From Bryobacterales bacterium (GTDB lineage Bacteria; Acidobacteriota; Terriglobia; Bryobacterales; UBA6623): DNA of 64,000 nucleotides. Each line of letters starts with the position of its first letter. The first letter of the stretch is position 1. Below, in pieces: positions 8,565 to 16,276 of this stretch. The translations under genes and the position numbers were made by a program. The stretch covers positions 1 through 64,000 of the forward strand of contig JAJDZN010000081.1 in NCBI GenBank assembly GCA_022824585.1. Direction: 5' to 3'. Below the pieces are notes generated by a model, which worked only from the letters and a program-made list of their open reading frames with translations, was not told the DNA's origin and did no database searches.

Positions 8565-9590
8565 TCATGCCTTGCCCTCGTAGCTATTGGCTCTCGCCTC
8601 TATATCAGCACACCGGTCAATGATGTCTTCAAAGGTCTCCTCGTCACCGAGGAGCATCCGGTCGCTGAGCATCCTGCCATAGTCGTCCGCGAGCACGCCG
8701 CGCGCGGCGCCAGTCGGAACGAGTTGCAATCCGCCTGTCACTGCATCTTGGTAGTTGATCCAACTTCCACTCGCATCCTTCTCCCTGAAGAAGATCGATT
8801 TGTGCAGGGCGACGGCGCGTGCGAGCTCGCGGTCGAACAGTGCGGTTTCGGCGTAACCGGCATCGTCCAATCGAACCAAGTCGTGCCAGTGCCTAGAAAG
8901 CCGGTTGCCGCGACCGCGTTCCCGCTTACAGAACACATGCATGGCGGTAGCCTTCTCCCAAAACGTACGCTCGGCCAGCATGACAAGTGGCGACGCTGCG
9001 GGAAACGCGAGGTCGGGCAGGTGGATGGACGCATCGCAGACCACGGGACGCCGCTTCCGTGGCTCGCCGGTCGAACGCGCGCCGAATTCGAGCTTTACTT
9101 CCGGTTTGACGAACCCATAGCCATCAAAGAGAGGTGTGTAGCCAATGTAGATCCGGTCAGCGTCTGCACGTACCTCGGCAGTGCAACGACTCCTTGCCAA
9201 ACCTTCTTGGACTTCGGGCAACGCACATTCCCTTGTCCACTCCTCGAGTCGAGCCCGGATCGCCCGCGTCCAGCGTTTCTCCTGACTGCGCGCGGGCGGC
9301 AGTGGCTCTTCGCTACCGGCTGCGAAATCAGGGGCGAAGGCCCGAATATCGTAGGTGATGTCAATGTCCTCGGAAAAGCGCCGGATTATGTCGTAGGCCT
9401 TCGAGAGCGACGTGCCTCCCTTGAACACCAGATCGTTGGCGAATGGTGCCGAGAACAGAATGCTCAAGGCCTGGACTACCCAGATGTCCTTTTCAAGTAA
9501 ATATGGCCCGCGCCCGCACCGGGGCGCAGCGACCCTGAGTGCATATTGACGGTCGTTGGCCGACAGGGATGGGAACCAGGCCTTAGGCAT
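8565..9590 (-). CDS. AbiEii/AbiGii-type nucleotidyltransferase toxin
   Basis: The 341-residue protein has the nucleotidyltransferase fold signature: a GGTSLSK block (residues 58-64) followed by the metal-binding DID (residues 75-77) in FSEDIDIT. A later RTFWEKATAMHVF block matches the AbiEii family. These enzymes are toxins of type IV toxin-antitoxin/abortive-infection systems that transfer nucleotides to target RNAs. The start is the ATG at 9588-9590, which overlaps the last 8 nt of the antitoxin gene, so translation is coupled. A longer in-frame extension to 9689 would run deep into the antitoxin gene and is not conserved. It appears intact. Confidence 0.87.
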   Translation of the reverse strand: MPKAWFPSLSANDRQYALRVAAPRCGRGPYLLEKDIWVVQALSILFSAPFANDLVFKGGTSLSKAYDIIRRFSEDIDITYDIRAFAPDFAAGSEEPLPPARSQEKRWTRAIRARLEEWTRECALPEVQEGLARSRCTAEVRADADRIYIGYTPLFDGYGFVKPEVKLEFGARSTGEPRKRRPVVCDASIHLPDLAFPAASPLVMLAERTFWEKATAMHVFCKRERGRGNRLSRHWHDLVRLDDAGYAETALFDRELARAVALHKSIFFREKDASGSWINYQDAVTGGLQLVPTGAARGVLADDYGRMLSDRMLLGDEETFEDIIDRCADIEARANSYEGKA

Positions 9591-10179
9591 GGGCCACCAA
9601 CCGGCTGATCGGCTCTGCGAGCCAGAAGGGCAGTACGGCGCGGACGCTAGCGAGTTCCGCAAGATCCTCAGATGAAATCCGAGGCGCAAGACTCTCCAGT
9701 CCGTCTTGGACCTCTAAGGGGCCCAGCCAAGCGAGAGCCCGGACGATATTGCCAGCAAGCCGATTCGGAGCGACCAATTGCCAGCGTGGAGCATGTCGCA
9801 ATACCACCGGCTGGCCGTCAATCCAGAGCTTACGACTAGGCCCGGAGGTCAGGTAGACCAGCTGCACTGGCACCTGCGTCGTCAGGCCTAGGACATTAGC
9901 AGCGCCGCCGCCACAAGGGACGATGACCTCGCCCCACAACTCCGATAGCGATGGGATCACTTTCTCGATGGCAGGCGAGCATTTGCCAAATCGTGTCTCA
10001 ATCGGTCGCATGTAGACACCTTGGCAGATACGCATGAGCCGCCCGCGGCGAGCAAGCCGGGACAACGCCTGGTCGACCGCCGCGCGGGTGCCTAGATGCA
10101 ACAGTGCGCTTGGGCACAGGGGTGCGCCCTCGGGCAAAGTCGCCGCATAGTCTTGAATCTGTCGAGGTAGGCTAGGCAT
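9583..10179 (-). CDS. AbiEi-type antitoxin (DUF6088 family)
   Basis: The 198-residue protein has an N-terminal winged-helix-like region (residues about 20-60: LCPSALLHLG, AVDQALSRLARRGRLMRICQ, GVYMRP), typical of AbiEi/DUF6088 antitoxins that bind their own promoter. The C-terminal domain carries a GGGAANVLGL block and a VYLTSGPSRKL strand. It lies directly upstream of the AbiEii toxin and overlaps it by 8 nt, the standard antitoxin-first order of type IV systems. Autoregulation is expected from the family. A TATCAT hexamer about 30 nt upstream could be its -10 element. Confidence 0.82.
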   Translation of the reverse strand: MPSLPRQIQDYAATLPEGAPLCPSALLHLGTRAAVDQALSRLARRGRLMRICQGVYMRPIETRFGKCSPAIEKVIPSLSELWGEVIVPCGGGAANVLGLTTQVPVQLVYLTSGPSRKLWIDGQPVVLRHAPRWQLVAPNRLAGNIVRALAWLGPLEVQDGLESLAPRISSEDLAELASVRAVLPFWLAEPISRLVAHA

Positions 10180-10438
10180 GATGATTTGCTCTCATGGATG
10201 TCAGAAATATGATAGCAGACCTGACGAAATCCTAGAGGATTGGGCGACCCCCAACGAAATCGCGCCTGACGAGATGGCGAACATCGCCGAACGGCGCTTA
10301 GTCTCCGCCATTGCTATCCATCCATGCATGCCCGAAGTGGATGTTGATGGACGGTATCTGACGGAAATGCCCCGGATTGCTGTTGCCGTCCCGGTGGATG
10401 CCTTGTGCTTATGATGGGAATTGCACCGGAGCAGCCGG
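10180..10438. other. Divergent intergenic region between abiE and uxaC
   Basis: Both flanking genes read outward from this 259-nt stretch. It holds a TATCAT on the minus strand near 10210 and a TATGAT on the plus strand at 10410-10415. The latter is 23 nt before the uxaC ATG and could be its -10. A 78-codon open frame crosses most of the region but has no family resemblance, and I do not call it. Confidence 0.35.
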
Positions 10439-11845
10439 ATGTCCTTTATTCACGAAGATTTCTTACTCCAGACCGAGCACGCCAAGCGGCTTTACCACGG
10501 CTATGCCAAGGACGAGCCCATCATTGACTATCACTGCCACCTGCCGCCTGAGGACATCGCGTCGAACCGGCAGTTCCAGAACCTATTCGAGATCTGGCTC
10601 GAAGGCGACCACTACAAGTGGCGCGCCATGCGCGCTAACGGCGTGGGCGAGGCCTATTGCACCGGCGAGGCTGACCCGCACGACAAGTTCCTGGCGTGGG
10701 CCAAGACCATGCCGCATACCTTGCGCAACCCGCTCTACCATTGGAGCCACCTTGAGCTGAAGCGCTATTTCGGTTTCGACGGACTGCTCGACGAATCGAA
10801 TGCCGAAGAAGTCTGGCAGCTCTGCAACGACAAGCTAGCGACTGACGAGCTCAGGGTGTTCGGCATCCTTCGCAGGTTCGATGTCCGGGCGCTGTGCACT
10901 ACCGACGATCCGACGGATGACCTGTCGCAGCACCGCGCGATCGCCGCATCGGACCTTGAGACCAAGGTCTATCCAGCCTTCCGCCCGGACAAGGCGTTGA
11001 CAGTGAACCAACCGGTCACGTTTAACGCCTGGGTAGCGAAGCTCGAGCAGGCTGCCAACCGCGAGATCCACTCCTTCCAAGACTTCTTAGCCGCTCTGAA
11101 ACAGCGCCACGACTCGTTCGACAAGATGGGCTGTCGCCTCTCAGACCACGGCCTGGACCACGTCTTCTGCGACTTCCCCGCTCAATCGAGTGCGGGCAAG
11201 ATCTTCGACGCAGCGCGCAGCGGGCTCGCCGCCTCGGCAGAAGAGCATGGCCAGTTCGCCGCGTTCATGATGCTGTACTTCGGCCAGCTCGATTCCGCCA
11301 AGGGCTGGACCAAGCAGATGCATCTCGGCGCCCGGCGCAACAACAACACGAGGGGATTCCGCGCCGCCGGCGCGGACACGGGCTTCGATTCGATCGGAGA
11401 CTGGCCCCAGGTCGACGCCCTAGGGCGGTACTTGGATCGCCTCGACCACGAGGACGCGCTGCCGCGCCTGATCCTGTACAACAACAACCCGAACGACAAC
11501 TACACCTTCGCGACCATGCTGGGCAACTTCCAGGACGGGAAGATCCCGGGCAAGATGCAATTCGGCTCGGGCTGGTGGTACCTCGATCAGAAGGAGGCGA
11601 TGGAGTGGCAGCTGAACTGCCTGTCCAATGTCGGCCTGCTGTCCCGCTTCGTGGGCATGCTGACGGATTCGCGGTCATTCATGTCCTATCCGCGCCACGA
11701 GTACTTCCGCCGCGTGTTGTGCAACCTGCTCGGCAATGACATGGCCAAGGGCGAGATTCCCAACGACGAAGCGCTCGTGGGCGATCTGGTCCGGCGGCTG
11801 AGCTTCGGCAACGTTCGCGACTACCTCGCGCTCGCTGGCGTCTAG
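10439..11845 (+). CDS. uxaC: Uronate (glucuronate/galacturonate) isomerase
   Basis: The 468-residue protein matches UxaC throughout. It has YHCHLPPEDIA near residue 35 (metal-binding His pair), VRALCTTDDP, DHGLDHVFCDF, MHLGARRNNNTR and a conserved C-terminal MLTDSRSFMSYPRHEYFRR. UxaC is an amidohydrolase-fold enzyme converting D-glucuronate to D-fructuronate or D-galacturonate to D-tagaturonate. The ATG at 10439 is preferred to an in-frame TTG at 10421 because it gives the family N-terminus and has GGAG upstream. With UxaE (3663-4913) it covers the first two steps of galacturonate degradation. Dehydrogenase, dehydratase and kinase genes for the later steps are not in the window. Confidence 0.93.
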   Translation: MSFIHEDFLLQTEHAKRLYHGYAKDEPIIDYHCHLPPEDIASNRQFQNLFEIWLEGDHYKWRAMRANGVGEAYCTGEADPHDKFLAWAKTMPHTLRNPLYHWSHLELKRYFGFDGLLDESNAEEVWQLCNDKLATDELRVFGILRRFDVRALCTTDDPTDDLSQHRAIAASDLETKVYPAFRPDKALTVNQPVTFNAWVAKLEQAANREIHSFQDFLAALKQRHDSFDKMGCRLSDHGLDHVFCDFPAQSSAGKIFDAARSGLAASAEEHGQFAAFMMLYFGQLDSAKGWTKQMHLGARRNNNTRGFRAAGADTGFDSIGDWPQVDALGRYLDRLDHEDALPRLILYNNNPNDNYTFATMLGNFQDGKIPGKMQFGSGWWYLDQKEAMEWQLNCLSNVGLLSRFVGMLTDSRSFMSYPRHEYFRRVLCNLLGNDMAKGEIPNDEALVGDLVRRLSFGNVRDYLALAGV

Positions 11846-11893
11846 GGACCGTAGGACAGCGATGGCTGCGGCTGAGCGGCGATCCGACACATC

Positions 11894-13855
11894 ATGATCA
11901 CGCGACGGTCGTTCGCAACTTCCCTGCTTGCAGGAGCTTCCGGTGCGGCGATCGGCTGCCGTCAGGAACCGCGGCCCTCAGGAAACGGCCGCCGGGTGGT
12001 CGTGCTCGGGCTGGACGGCCTAGACCCCAAGATCATCCGAGCCCTGATGGACCAAGGGCGGGCTCCGAACTTCAGCAAGCTAGCGGCGATGGGCTCGTTT
12101 CACGAACTCGGCACGACCATGCCGGCGCTGAGCCCCGTGGCTTGGAGCACTTTCATCACCGGAACGGACCCGGGCAGTCACACTATCGCGGACTTCATCA
12201 TGCGCGATCCGCTGACCTATGAACCATACTTCTCGATTTGGGAGTCGAGCCCGCCCGCTCGTACGTTCAGCCTGGGCGACTACGAACTCGCCATGGGCGG
12301 CCCGGGCATCGTCAACAAGCGCGTGGGGGTGCCATTCTGGACCTACCTCACCGATGCCGGGATTCCCTCCACGGTGATCAAGATCCCGACGAATTTCCCG
12401 GTCGACGACACCGCAACCCGGGCCCTGAGCGGCATGGGCACGCCAGACTTGGCAGACTCGTTCGGTCGCTTCAACTACTTCACGACGGACAGGGAAGAGC
12501 TGTATCCCGGCTTGACCGGCGGGATCGTGCACCATGTTGCGCTCAGCGGGGGCCGCGTCACGACAGAACTCGCCGGGCCCGAGGATTCCCTTCACAAGGA
12601 CAAGCCCGCCACCTCGATCCCCTTCACCATAGATGTCGATCCAGTCAACGGAGCCGTGCTGGTCTCCATCCAAGGCCAGCAGCAGCTGCTCCAAGTGGGC
12701 GAGTACAGCGACTGGACAAGAGTGCGGTTCGGAATGGCTTCGGGCTTGGTGGGGGTCGCGGGCATCTGCCGCTTCTACCTCAAGCAGGCGCATCCGCACT
12801 TGCAGGTGTATGTAACCCCCATCAACATCGACCCCTCAGCGCAAGCAATGCCTGTCTCCCATCCCGAGGAAGTCGGCGGTGAGATTGCCAGCGCGATCGG
12901 GCCGTTCTGGACCAAGGGGCTGCCGTCGGACACCAAGGCCCTCGACTACCGCATCCTTGACGACGAGGGCTATGTCAAGCAGGCCGAGCTGATCCTCATG
13001 GACCGCATACGCCTCTTCGAGCACGAGTGGGAGCGCTTTCGCGAAGGCCTGTTCTTTTTCTACGTCTCCAGCACCGACCAAGACACGCACATGCTGTGGC
13101 GCAACATGGACGAGACCCATCCGATGCATGCTGCCAGCGATGTCCGCTACTCGGGGTATATCCACCACCTTTACGAAGAAATGGACAAGCTGCTCGGCCG
13201 CGTGCTGCCCGCAGCGGACGATGATACGCTGCTGCTGGTGTGCTCGGACCACGGTTTCGCGCCGTTCGGCCGCCAGTTCCACCTGAATTCGTGGCTCCGT
13301 CAGCAGGGCTACCTGGCGATCAAGGACAAAGCAGCGAGCAAGGACAAGGCGAGCGTCCTCGATATCGACTGGTCAGCCACGGCGGCCTATGGCATGGGGT
13401 TCAACGGCCTGTATATCAACCGTCTGGGCCGCGAGGGCCAAGGCATCTTGGGCGATGACGAGGCCGGCCGGCTGGCAGAGCGCATCGCAGGGGAACTCGA
13501 AGCGATCCAGGACCCGGACACCGGCGAGCGCCCAGTACACCGCGCGTATCGCAAAAGAGAAGTCTACAGCGGCGAGTTCTCCCGCGACATGCCCGAGCTG
13601 CTGGTCGGGTACACTCCCGGGTACCGCTCGTCTTCCGAGTCGGTGATGGGCGAGAGCAGCAGCGAGATCCTGAACCTCAACCCGTGGGCGTGGGCAGGAG
13701 ATCACTCCATGGCGAGGGACCTTGTGCCGGGGTGCCTGTTTAGCAGCCACGCCGTCAACACGGAACATCCCAACATCATGGACCTGCCGACCACCATCCT
13801 CGACTTCTTCGGAATAGCCAAGCCTTTCGGCTTGAAAGGCCGGATCCTGCTGTAA
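11894..13855 (+). CDS. Alkaline-phosphatase-superfamily phosphodiesterase, Tat lipoprotein
   Basis: This is a 653-residue protein. Its N-terminus combines a twin-arginine motif (RRSFATSLL) with a lipobox ending at Cys22 (AAIGC), so it should be Tat-exported and lipid-anchored. The catalytic domain shows VVVLGLDGLDP (metal-binding Asp), PALSPVAWSTFITGTDPG (nucleophile region), SSTDQDTHMLW and VCSDHGFAPFG (metal-binding Asp/His). This is the type I phosphodiesterase/nucleotide pyrophosphatase family. The substrate cannot be read from the sequence. It follows uxaC by 48 nt on the same strand and ends 7 nt before the convergent proC. Confidence 0.85.
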   Translation: MITRRSFATSLLAGASGAAIGCRQEPRPSGNGRRVVVLGLDGLDPKIIRALMDQGRAPNFSKLAAMGSFHELGTTMPALSPVAWSTFITGTDPGSHTIADFIMRDPLTYEPYFSIWESSPPARTFSLGDYELAMGGPGIVNKRVGVPFWTYLTDAGIPSTVIKIPTNFPVDDTATRALSGMGTPDLADSFGRFNYFTTDREELYPGLTGGIVHHVALSGGRVTTELAGPEDSLHKDKPATSIPFTIDVDPVNGAVLVSIQGQQQLLQVGEYSDWTRVRFGMASGLVGVAGICRFYLKQAHPHLQVYVTPINIDPSAQAMPVSHPEEVGGEIASAIGPFWTKGLPSDTKALDYRILDDEGYVKQAELILMDRIRLFEHEWERFREGLFFFYVSSTDQDTHMLWRNMDETHPMHAASDVRYSGYIHHLYEEMDKLLGRVLPAADDDTLLLVCSDHGFAPFGRQFHLNSWLRQQGYLAIKDKAASKDKASVLDIDWSATAAYGMGFNGLYINRLGREGQGILGDDEAGRLAERIAGELEAIQDPDTGERPVHRAYRKREVYSGEFSRDMPELLVGYTPGYRSSSESVMGESSSEILNLNPWAWAGDHSMARDLVPGCLFSSHAVNTEHPNIMDLPTTILDFFGIAKPFGLKGRILL

Positions 13856-13862
13856 TCCCTCG

Positions 13863-14678
13863 TCAGCCGCCTTGGGCGAGCTCTTCCGAGCGTTCGCTGG
13901 CAGCCTCCACGGCAGCCAGCAACGCACCGCGCACGGCGTGTGACTCCAATTCCTGCAGCCCTGCGATAGTCGTCCCGGCCGGAGTCGAGACCTGATCCTT
14001 CAACACAGCCGGGTGCAGCCCCTTCTCAAGCAGCAGCTTGGCCGAGCCAAACAGCAGCTGGCAGGCGAGCTCCTGAGCTAGCGCAGGCTGGAGTCCCTTC
14101 TTTACCGCGCCGGCTACCAGGCCCTCCACGATCAAGCTCACGTAAGCGGGACCGCTACCGGTCAAGCCCGTGACAGCGTGCATCTGGCGCTCTTCCACCC
14201 GCGCCACCCTGCCTACGGCGCGGAAGATCGATTCGACCTGCGACACCTGCTCTGAGGTCGCGAATCGATTCGCGCAGATCGCTGTCGCGCTCTCGCCCAC
14301 CAGCATGGCGAGGTTGGGCATGGCCCGCACGACCGGCCACTCGTCAGGGAGTTCCCCCTCAATGCGGCCGATCTGGACGCCAGCCGCCACCGATACGACC
14401 GGACAGCCCGGCGACAACGCAGGCCGAGCTTCTGCCAGCGCCGTCGGAAGGATGTGGGGCTTGACCGCGAACACAAGCACGTCAGCCTGCCCGGCGACCT
14501 CAGCAACACCCGCCGGAACGAACGACCGGCCGATGCGACCGGCAAGTTCCCGGAGCCTTCCCTCGGCGACGTCGAACGCAGCGACGCGTGCCACCGCACC
14601 CGCCTCGAGGGCACCCTCGGCCAACGCGCCACCCAGATTTCCAACGCCGATGACGCCCAGCGTTACGCCACTGCTCAT
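13863..14678 (-). CDS. proC: Pyrroline-5-carboxylate reductase
   Basis: The 271-residue protein has the N-terminal NAD(P)-binding motif GVIGVGNLGGALAEG, the VFAVKPHILP strand, VVRAMPNLAMLVGE, and the C-terminal family signature from VTGLTGSGPAYVSLIVEGL through DQVSTPAGTTIAGLQELE. ProC reduces 1-pyrroline-5-carboxylate to proline in the cytoplasm, the last step of proline synthesis. The length is normal. The start at 14678 has a TACACT hexamer 7 nt upstream. It converges tail to tail with the phosphodiesterase gene. No other proline genes are close. Confidence 0.93.
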   Translation of the reverse strand: MSSGVTLGVIGVGNLGGALAEGALEAGAVARVAAFDVAEGRLRELAGRIGRSFVPAGVAEVAGQADVLVFAVKPHILPTALAEARPALSPGCPVVSVAAGVQIGRIEGELPDEWPVVRAMPNLAMLVGESATAICANRFATSEQVSQVESIFRAVGRVARVEERQMHAVTGLTGSGPAYVSLIVEGLVAGAVKKGLQPALAQELACQLLFGSAKLLLEKGLHPAVLKDQVSTPAGTTIAGLQELESHAVRGALLAAVEAASERSEELAQGG

Positions 14679-14685
14679 GACCTCA

Positions 14686-14691
14686 AGTGTA
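14686..14691 (-). promoter_or_regulatory. -10-like TACACT, leaderless geometry, proC
   Basis: Minus-strand TACACT is separated from the proC ATG by exactly 7 nt (TGAGGTC). The transcript would begin at or next to the start codon. Confidence 0.45.
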
Positions 14692-14738
14692 CGACGCAGG
14701 GTGCGAGATCGAATCAGACCCCGTGCCGGCCTGCTGCC

Positions 14739-16181
14739 TCAGCCCGCAGCGTCCAGAAACTCGAACTCCCAGCCGGCATGGTCGTACTGGCTGCGAATGC
14801 GCCATGTCAGCAGCGCATCGAGCAGTTCGCGCTTCTTGGACTGGCTGCCGTGATCGTTCCACAGATTGCGGACTTCATCGGGATCATTGGCCAAGTCGAA
14901 CAGCTGGCCGTCCTCGGCGTCCAGGAAGTGGACCAGCTTCCAGTCGCGCGTTCGGATCATGGTCTGGAAGTCATTGGTGGTGAAGTTCACGTCCCGAGCC
15001 GACTCGCAGAAGACCTGCTCCCGGCCTTCCCACGGCTCGCCCTGCAGCGCGCCTAGCAGCGACTCGGCCTCCATCTTGCGCGGCGGTTCCAGCCCGGCCA
15101 TCTCAAGAATCGTGGGCCCCAGATCTAGCAGCGAGCACAGCCCGTCCAGCCTGCGCCCCCCGCTAAAGCGTTTCGGAGACCACACGATCAGGGGCATTCT
15201 CGTGACGGTGTCATACATCGTCCATTTCTGACTGTGCCCGTGGTCAGTCAGGCAGTCACCGTGATCCGACGTGAAGATCACGATCGAGTTTTCGAGGTAT
15301 CCGGATGTCTCGAGCGTCTCCATGATCCTGCCAACTTGCTCGTCGATCAGGGTCACGTTGCCGCAATAGTAGGCGCGCTGGCGGTGCCGCGCCGCACGCG
15401 ACGGATGCCATTGATGCACGACCGAGTCGTGATCCACTTCACAGTTGTGCTGGATCATGCCGCGATATGGCTCGGGCTGGCCGTCCAGTTCCTCTTGCGT
15501 TACCTCCAGCAACGGCAGGTCCTTGTCCATGTACGGGTCGGAATAGCGCGTGGGGGGATCATACGGCGGGTGCGGTCCTGGAAACCCGATTTCCAAGAAC
15601 AACGGCTCCGTCCGGGGATAGTTTTCAAGCCACCAAGTGGCCGTCTCTCCCACGAAGGTGTCCGGATGCATGTCCTCGTCAATGGGCCACTCGAAGGCTC
15701 CGAGCCGCTCGCGGTAATCGGGCATGCTGCGATAGGACAGCCGTCCGGGCTTCTTGAGCCCGCGCGCTTTCAAGGCCTTGTCCCACTCGTCGAAGAAGTA
15801 GCGGCCTTCCAAGTGCCTGTCTTTGTTCTCCACCGTGTAGCGCTGCCGGAACCCGAACAGCTCGTTGTAGGGGAAGGTGTGCATCTTGCCGATGTTGATC
15901 GTGTTGTAGCCGGAACGCTTGAGGTTCTCGACCCAGCTATGCCTCCAGCGATCGCCGTTGCGCAACACGCCGTGAGAATGCGGGTATTGACCGGTAAAGA
16001 GGCTCGCGCGGCACGGCGCGCAAGATGCCGCAGGTATGTAGCAATTGGTGAAAGTCACCCCTTCACGCACGAGCCGGTCCAGATGGGGCGTGTCCATGTG
16101 GCCAAAGCCCAGTTCGCGAATCGTGTCGAAGCGCTGTTGGTCGGTGATGATGAAAATGATGTTCGGCCGCGAGTCAGACAT
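14739..16181 (-). CDS. Sulfatase (type I, CxPxR formylglycine site)
   Basis: This 480-residue protein has no clear signal peptide. The start gives MSDSRPNIIFIITDQQRFDT, with the metal-binding Asp14. The activation site is Cys54-Ala-Pro-Cys57-Arg58, followed by ASLFTG. Cys54 would be oxidised to formylglycine. The usual Ser/Ala/Thr at the fourth motif position is Cys here. Further blocks are IVIFTSDHGDCLTDHG (metal-binding Asp/His) and QKWTMYDTVTRMPLIVW. It probably removes sulfate from a carbohydrate or other organic ester. The lack of an obvious export signal suggests cytoplasmic action. A TAGAAT lies 9 nt upstream with GAGG in the gap. Confidence 0.88.
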   Translation of the reverse strand: MSDSRPNIIFIITDQQRFDTIRELGFGHMDTPHLDRLVREGVTFTNCYIPAASCAPCRASLFTGQYPHSHGVLRNGDRWRHSWVENLKRSGYNTINIGKMHTFPYNELFGFRQRYTVENKDRHLEGRYFFDEWDKALKARGLKKPGRLSYRSMPDYRERLGAFEWPIDEDMHPDTFVGETATWWLENYPRTEPLFLEIGFPGPHPPYDPPTRYSDPYMDKDLPLLEVTQEELDGQPEPYRGMIQHNCEVDHDSVVHQWHPSRAARHRQRAYYCGNVTLIDEQVGRIMETLETSGYLENSIVIFTSDHGDCLTDHGHSQKWTMYDTVTRMPLIVWSPKRFSGGRRLDGLCSLLDLGPTILEMAGLEPPRKMEAESLLGALQGEPWEGREQVFCESARDVNFTTNDFQTMIRTRDWKLVHFLDAEDGQLFDLANDPDEVRNLWNDHGSQSKKRELLDALLTWRIRSQYDHAGWEFEFLDAAG

Positions 16182-16190
16182 AAGCCTCGT

Positions 16191-16196
16191 ATTCTA
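16191..16196 (-). promoter_or_regulatory. -10-like TAGAAT upstream of sulfatase
   Basis: Minus-strand TAGAAT lies 9 nt before the ATG at 16181. The spacer contains GAGG, so initiation could be leaderless or use a very short leader. Confidence 0.4.
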
Positions 16197-16276
16197 GCCA
16201 GCGGTCACTTTGCCAGTCCTGGATGGCAAGTAGGAGGGCAATAGCTCGCCGTCGCACACGCGCGCCGTCCAGCCAT

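Noticed and set aside
8316-9500. Plus-strand open frame of about 394 codons opposite AbiEii
   Set aside because: The minus strand carries the GGTSLSK and DID motifs and a coupled antitoxin. The plus frame resembles nothing.
10178-10414. 78-codon plus-strand frame between abiEi and uxaC
   Set aside because: No ribosome-binding site and no family resemblance. It lies in a divergent promoter region.
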